In this document: positions 59,241-64,000 of the stretch, one piece after another | How positions within the stretch are numbered: the first letter of the stretch is position 1 | Layout of the letters: every line of letters begins with the position of its first letter | Source of the DNA: Dysidea avara | Lineage: Eukaryota > Porifera > Demospongiae > Dictyoceratida > Dysideidae | DNA length: 64,000 bases | Direction of reading: 5' to 3' | Assembly: GCF_963678975.1 (NCBI RefSeq) | Contig: NC_089285.1 | Span: 3,570,531 to 3,634,530, forward strand | Translations under genes and position numbers: made by a program | Notes under the pieces: model-generated | The model's input: the letters and a program-made list of their open reading frames with translations, nothing else | Databases searched by the model: none | What the model was told of the DNA's origin: nothing

Positions 59241-60995
59241 TTAAATTTTACCAACCTTGTACTTGGCTGATATTGGCCCGAGGAAGAAAAGATTTAATTG
59301 AAGTTGCCTGCCTGACTATACAGAACTATGCTAGCTAAGTACATGTACATCCACATAAATAAGTCTGTGTGACTATTAACTATTGAATACTCACCTTCAT
59401 CATGATCATCACATACTGGCTCTTTATCAGGTGGTGTTGTTGCACATTCTCCTTCCAACCTAGCCACGATCTCATCACTTGTCAGAGCCTCTCCATAGCA
59501 GGTTTGCTTCACTCTCTTTTTACGTTTAGATGACTTTTCATGGTGTTTTTTCTGTAAAATTTTTGTGAAGTGCCATGTAAGATGGGCACGCATGGGTGTT
59601 AACTCAGCCCCACAACTCTTGCAACTACCTCGCAAGACAATGGGAGATGAGGCCTGCACTATGGTTGTGGCTGTTCTCGGCTCCTTTGCAGGTTGTTGAA
59701 ATGGAACACCTGTTGCAAGTTTTAAATCTTTGATAGCACTTCGATTTAATGGATGTAGTCCAGCAGCTCTAAATCCTGAAATAATGTGGCTTTCCTTGAA
59801 AGAGTTGTCCCACAATTGTTTGATCAGTGATGGGAAAATGTTTTTGTCACATTCTCAGCCATAGTCTGCATCTTGTACTCCTTCAAAATGTTGTAATAAC
59901 ACTGCTTCAGTGGACGAAATACCCCAACATCCATCGGTTGCAAAATGTGCGTCAAGTTTGGTGGAAGACACATGATATGTACCTTATGTTCTCTTGCCAC
60001 ATTAATCAGTTCTAGATTTATGTGGGAGTGATGCCCATCGACAAAGAGAATAACTGGACCATTTTGCAAAAGTAGCTCAACTTCCTTCAAAAAAATTTTG
60101 GTAAACCAGCTAAGGAAGTTAGCACCCTCCATCCATCCAGAGGAAGATACACTGTATGCTGCACCAGGAGGACCTCCTTGCTTCCATGTATCATACATGT
60201 GTTTTGCTTTATACACAGTGAATGGTGGCAACCTTCTGCCAGATGCTGATCCACAATCTGAAAATTATGTAAACTAATAGGTTTAGTATATAAATTGGGC
60301 TTACCTAAAACAGTAATATACTCACGCCCAGAACCTCCTCCTACTTCATACACAGCTTTTGATCCTTTCTTTGCCAGGACTTGTTTAGATGCTACTGCTG
60401 TGCAGAACCCTGTTTCGTCACAATTCCACAGCCTCTCTGCAATTGCCTCGCTTTCAAACTTATCAAGTTTTGATGATGCAAACAGCTTTCTTACCCGCTC
60501 AAACCACTCGTCCAATACAATTGGATCATTTGCTTGGGCACGCTTCTTTGAAAGGTGCTGTGGTCTCCTTTGTGCTAGGCTGGAATGACGGCTGAGAAAT
60601 CTGGACCACCAATCACGGCCTGGCATTCCTGTATCACCAAATGGATTTTGCTTGCCTTGTTGTTCTAAGTAATCTTTTATTACAGTGCCAACATAATATA
60701 CATTCAAAGGAAAGCCCATCTCTGCTAATACTTGGCAAGTAATTACGATCTCTACTTCATCTTCGTCACTCAAACCTCTTGGGGCTCCAGCATAAGCTTT
60801 TGAGCTCTTCCCAGTAACATGATCGGATAATGTACTCTTTGGTATTCCATACAACTTTCCTGCTTCTCTCAATGTAATTTCCTTCTTCTTTACTCGATCA
60901 ACAGCCGTCTATTAACATTATTATTCATTATAATAGCTACTGTAGCATAATAATACCTTCATTTCCTCAATTCCCCAAGTAGCTTTCGAAGCCAT
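59241..60995 (-). pseudogene. Pogo-like transposase (HTH + DDE_1), one frameshift
   Basis: Exons on the minus strand: 60957-60995, 60305-60908, 59395-60257 and 59241-59266, total 1532 nt; adding one base gives exactly 511 codons. The N-terminus has a Psq-type helix-turn-helix (LREAGKLYGIPKSTLSDHVTG), then a CENP-B-like second HTH region (GRDWWSRFLSRH). The DDE_1 catalytic domain shows NCDETGF, VILFVDGHHSH and LQPMDVGVF, i.e. all three acidic residues. The frameshift is in an A-run of the coding strand (59841-59845) just after the catalytic core. The distal part has a zinc-like CKSCGAE and a KKHHEKSSKRKKR basic patch. The short last exon is inferred from splice phase. The protein would bind element ends and cut at TA sites. 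Confidence 0.86.
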
Positions 60996-61544
60996 AGTTC
61001 ATTCAAACTAATTACGCATGCGCAGATTCAAACTTAGCAAGTTATCCGCTGCCATCACCAGCAAAATTTTGATTGTTGCGTATTTTGTTTTAGTTATTAG
61101 ACATAACGTATAATGGTGGATGGTAGTGCCACATAGATTGTAAGGGAAGTAGTGAAAATCAACGGCACTGTTGCGCGACGAGCCAATGAGAATTAATGGT
61201 CGCGTACGGCAGCAAATCCAAGGCAGATTGAGCTCTTCTTCCACCACAAGTTGGGTACTAATGTTGCCTAGTAAAGTGCCAAATCTTAATATTTTTCTCG
61301 CTGTTTACAGAAGTTTAGAGGAAAAAAACCGTTTTTGACACACCACACGTTCCGATATAATCTGGATTCTCGTACCCAAGCATGTATCAACTAGTATATA
61401 CTTTTTGATTTTTATGATCCCTATAGGCATGGCTATTCACCATAAAAGTTTCAAGGTAATCCGTTTCTTTGTTCCTCGGCTAGCTTAACAGATGCACCAA
61501 AGTGTCCGGAATTAGGCGGTGTCCGGAAATACCCGCACTTACCT

Positions 61545-61750
61545 TATATTAAATTTATCACGTGAACGTGTGCACTTTCACCTTTACTCCGAAGTCCGAG
61601 GTACATGAGTAATTAACAAGCCCGCGAATCAAGTGATAAGCGACACAAGTGGCCGCCAACCAACACTATTTTTGAGGTATGTTATTCGCTGTGCTATATG
61701 TTTGGGGTATCCACCCGGGCACATATAACTAGCTACATGCATGTACTGCA
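61545..61750. other. Intergenic; no gene
   Basis: Short stretch between the pogo element and the next MITE; nothing recognised. Confidence 0.5.
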
Positions 61751-61752
61751 CA

Positions 61753-62071
61753 CAGGGCCGCCCACGGGGGGGGACTGGGAAATCTTGCCCCGGGCCCCAT
61801 GAAGGGCCCCTTGAATTCCTGTTTAAAAGATCGATATACTCTAATAGAACAGTCACAGTATTCTTCAGAGGAGCAGTGTAGCAAGCTTATAGATAATGAG
61901 ATATGGTTGGTGAGGGGTAGTTATTGTCATTGTTAGTAGGTTATGACTTTTTTTTTTGGTCTTCAACTTACAGGTTGGGTGAAGTTGTGATTCAGAATGG
62001 AAACATCCTTGCCTCTGGGGCCCCAATTTAACTCTTTGCCCTGGGCCCCTTAATTTCTCTGGGCAGCCCTG
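61753..62071. mobile_element. hAT-like MITE, 319 bp, with 8-bp TSD
   Basis: Ends CAGGGCCGCC and GGGCAGCCCTG, with GGGGCCC-rich subterminal repeats, flanked by exact ACTGCACA duplications (61745-61752 and 62072-62079). CAGGG ends and an 8-bp TSD mark the hAT superfamily. The interior carries ATACTCTAATAGAACAGTC, also seen at 19850. Confidence 0.9.
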
Positions 62072-62087
62072 ACTGCACACATTATGC

Positions 62088-62480
62088 ACTTGTCAATTTC
62101 ATGCCCCACCTCCCCACACCTGGGGGGGTGGGGGAATACAGGGTATTTGACAAATTGTGGTGTCAAATTCCCCACTAGTGGGGCAAAATCGGCTGTCAAA
62201 TCCCCACTATGTCCCCACCCCCATAGTAGGGGATTTGACAACACCTCAAGGATGACTAAGCACATATTTCATGCATGAGACTAGTAATAAACCTGCCCTG
62301 TAGCTAGTAAAGTAATAGCAAGTTTGATTTTATTGTTTAGAAATGCAACTACCGAAAATTGGTCAGTGAATTGGACAACTGTCAATTTCCCCAGGGGTGG
62401 GGACAAGAAGCAATGTCAAATCCCCACTTGGGGTGTGGGGACGCCCGGGGGTGGGGGGAAGGGGCATGAAATTGACAAGT
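62088..62480. mobile_element. MITE with ACTTGTCAATTTC ends, 393 bp
   Basis: Ends ACTTGTCAATTTCATGCCCC and its exact complement. Flanks share ACATTAT (left 62079-62085, right 62481-62487), with GC between the left copy and the end. Interior has repeated TGTCAAATCCCCAC blocks on both strands. Confidence 0.85.
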
Positions 62481-62487
62481 ACATTAT

Positions 62488-64000
62488 TACACATGATGTA
62501 TGTTGCTGTGTGTTATGGTTTTCAGATAATGTTGTAATGGATACTCTCCGATTTAAAATTTGCTAGAAAGGCATCGTGCAGTTATAAACCATGCAGCTCA
62601 GTACCGTGACTGACCTGCATTGGCACTGACAAACTGACAGTGTCCTAGTGAGTCCGTTTATACTGTATGGCAAAATGTATGTGCATGGACAACTTCATCC
62701 TCAAAAATCAAACTGAGCAAGTTTAACACATTACTGAGCTAACTAAAAATTTAACAGTTTAAGAACTAGGACACATGCATGAGGGGTCCGACACTCTTGA
62801 AATCTCGTACGCTTTGTCAGAAATCAATTTGAAATCATGAAATCACACACTCAAAAGAAATCAGAAATCACACTTATTGAAAACGAAAATCATAAAACTC
62901 CGTATATTTCCGTAAATTACGGGCGCTTTGAATGACACGATAATATTAATTGGAACATAACAGAAGTGATTTAAGGCCCGAATCACTTGATCTGGCACTG
63001 GTTCGGCTGCCAATCTCTTGAATATTACAGCCAAAGTTGAGTTCACTAATGGTCAAAAGCTTCCATCACTGGAGCCACACAACTGCATCTGAGCATCTAT
63101 CTCGGAATCTATATTCAGTGTTAACTAGCAATTTAGGCTCTACTCGCAGCCACCAGTGACAGTACATGAGGCTGCAAACTACAAGCACACTTTTGCAAAG
63201 AAAGTAGTTCCCAGCATTAGCTTCAGGACAAATGCAGCTTGTCTAGAAAACATGTATGTCAGTACTGGTTAGTAACTAGCTACTAGGTGTAACTTTTCAA
63301 AGATTAGCTCACATAATATGATTCTGCTTGTTCAGCAGACTCACTAAACATCTTTGCATAACTCGCAGGCAGACATTTCATATAAAACAATACCGGCATA
63401 CACAGTTAAGGCCATGGATGTATCCAGATCAGTCGACTGTGTACTTAAGTGTTTCCTGCCACTGTGGTTGTTAGTCAGTATGAAATGAGATCAGGTTTGT
63501 TAACAGAGAGCCATTCCAGTTTTCAATACCATTGTGAAGGAAGGGATGTGCACGTTACTGATGTTAGCAGAGATATTGTTCATGTCAACTTTCAGGTGTG
63601 ATTTAATCTATTGTGTATTATCAAACTGGTAGGTAGTACATACAAGTAGCTATCTTTCTGCATATAAGTCAGCTTCATGCAGATTAAATACATCACATAT
63701 TGATCAGATGAGGTATACATTCTTATTTCTTACCAATAGCTATTTGTGAATATACCATCATTGTGCTGTATAAGGCTTATAAGTTCTGCTAAATTTTGCA
63801 GGTATATTCATTGCTGGTAATGCATCATACTGGTTTGTATTATATTATCTGTGAACTGATAACACAGTATGCATTGGAGCTAACAGTGTATAGCACATAA
63901 ATTTTGCTGAGAACACAGGCTTACCTAATCATTACTGATTGAGTCTAAGTCTATCTACCTACCAAAGATACTGTTTTAAAATTCATCATGACTCAGTGAT
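62488..64000. other. Intergenic; no gene
   Basis: No coding region, terminal repeat or RNA gene recognised to the end of the window. Confidence 0.5.

Larger units (their letters stand above)
49180..61544 (-). mobile_element. Pogo/Tigger-like DNA transposon split by a nested Ginger element
   Basis: Left end AGGTAAATGCGGGTAATTCC (49180) preceded by TA; right end is its near complement GGAAATACCCGCACTTACCT ending at 61544, followed by TA. Subterminal AATTCCGGACACT boxes occur at 49193 and 49380 and, inverted, near 61500 and 61520. The transposase gene (59241-60995) lies between. Removing 49577-58763 and one GAAC copy leaves about 3.2 kb, a normal pogo-family size. Related end sequences occur at 6570 and 17623. 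Confidence 0.82.

Noticed and set aside
1..64000. CRISPR array or bacterial operons
   Set aside because: No evenly spaced repeat-spacer pattern; genes are spliced and eukaryotic.

Overview
The window looks like an early-branching animal, most likely a demosponge. This is inferred from a low-GC, intron-bearing genome with very short introns, a dense load of MITEs, and DNA transposons that carry Ulp1, OTU or PHD modules. No species can be named from the sequence alone. No tRNA, rRNA or CRISPR array was found.

Host genes are few. The clearest are two tandem copies of a gene for an emopamil-binding-protein (EXPERA-domain, sterol isomerase-like) membrane protein at 8.1-12.1 kb and 25.8-28.5 kb (+ strand). 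They sit in a segmental duplication (about 6.5-13.1 kb versus 17.6-29.3 kb) whose copies share exon lengths and splice phases but carry different later insertions. A three-exon, three-domain, Cys-rich metallothionein-like gene lies at 32.2-32.9 kb (- strand). A 40-codon fragment resembling the start of the SUMO E1 subunit SAE1/AOS1 lies at 17.0-17.1 kb (- strand).

Most of the rest is transposable elements. From left to right: a decayed MULE-type transposase gene with SWIM, PHD and Ulp1 modules (0.5-5.4 kb, -); 5'-truncated LINE tails; hAT-like, TATGTGACC-type and fold-back MITEs; a dead Ty3/Gypsy element with unusually short 104/114-bp LTRs and a 5-bp target duplication (21.25-25.44 kb, -) inside the second EBP unit; a cluster of LINE 3' fragments (29.8-31.0 kb); a TTAA-flanked 841-bp element (34.4-35.2 kb); nested MITEs (36.9-37.5 kb); and a second decayed MULE gene with CaRF-like, SWIM-like and OTU modules (42.7-47.7 kb, -).

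The main find is at 49.2-61.5 kb. A pogo/Tigger-like element (termini at 49180 and 61544, TA target site, transposase on the - strand) has been split by a complete 9187-bp Ginger-like DNA transposon (49577-58763). The Ginger element has exact 4-bp GAAC target duplications, TGTTG...CAACA ends, terminal inverted regions built from arrays of the palindrome core TACGCGTA, and a 21-exon gene in which every splice phase fits. The predicted 1115-residue protein combines an H2C2/DDE integrase, a Cys-rich domain, a Ulp1 protease with its His-Asp-Gln-Cys residues, and a PHD finger. It may be an intact, recently active element, whereas the surrounding pogo and MULE genes and the Gypsy pol region are all broken.
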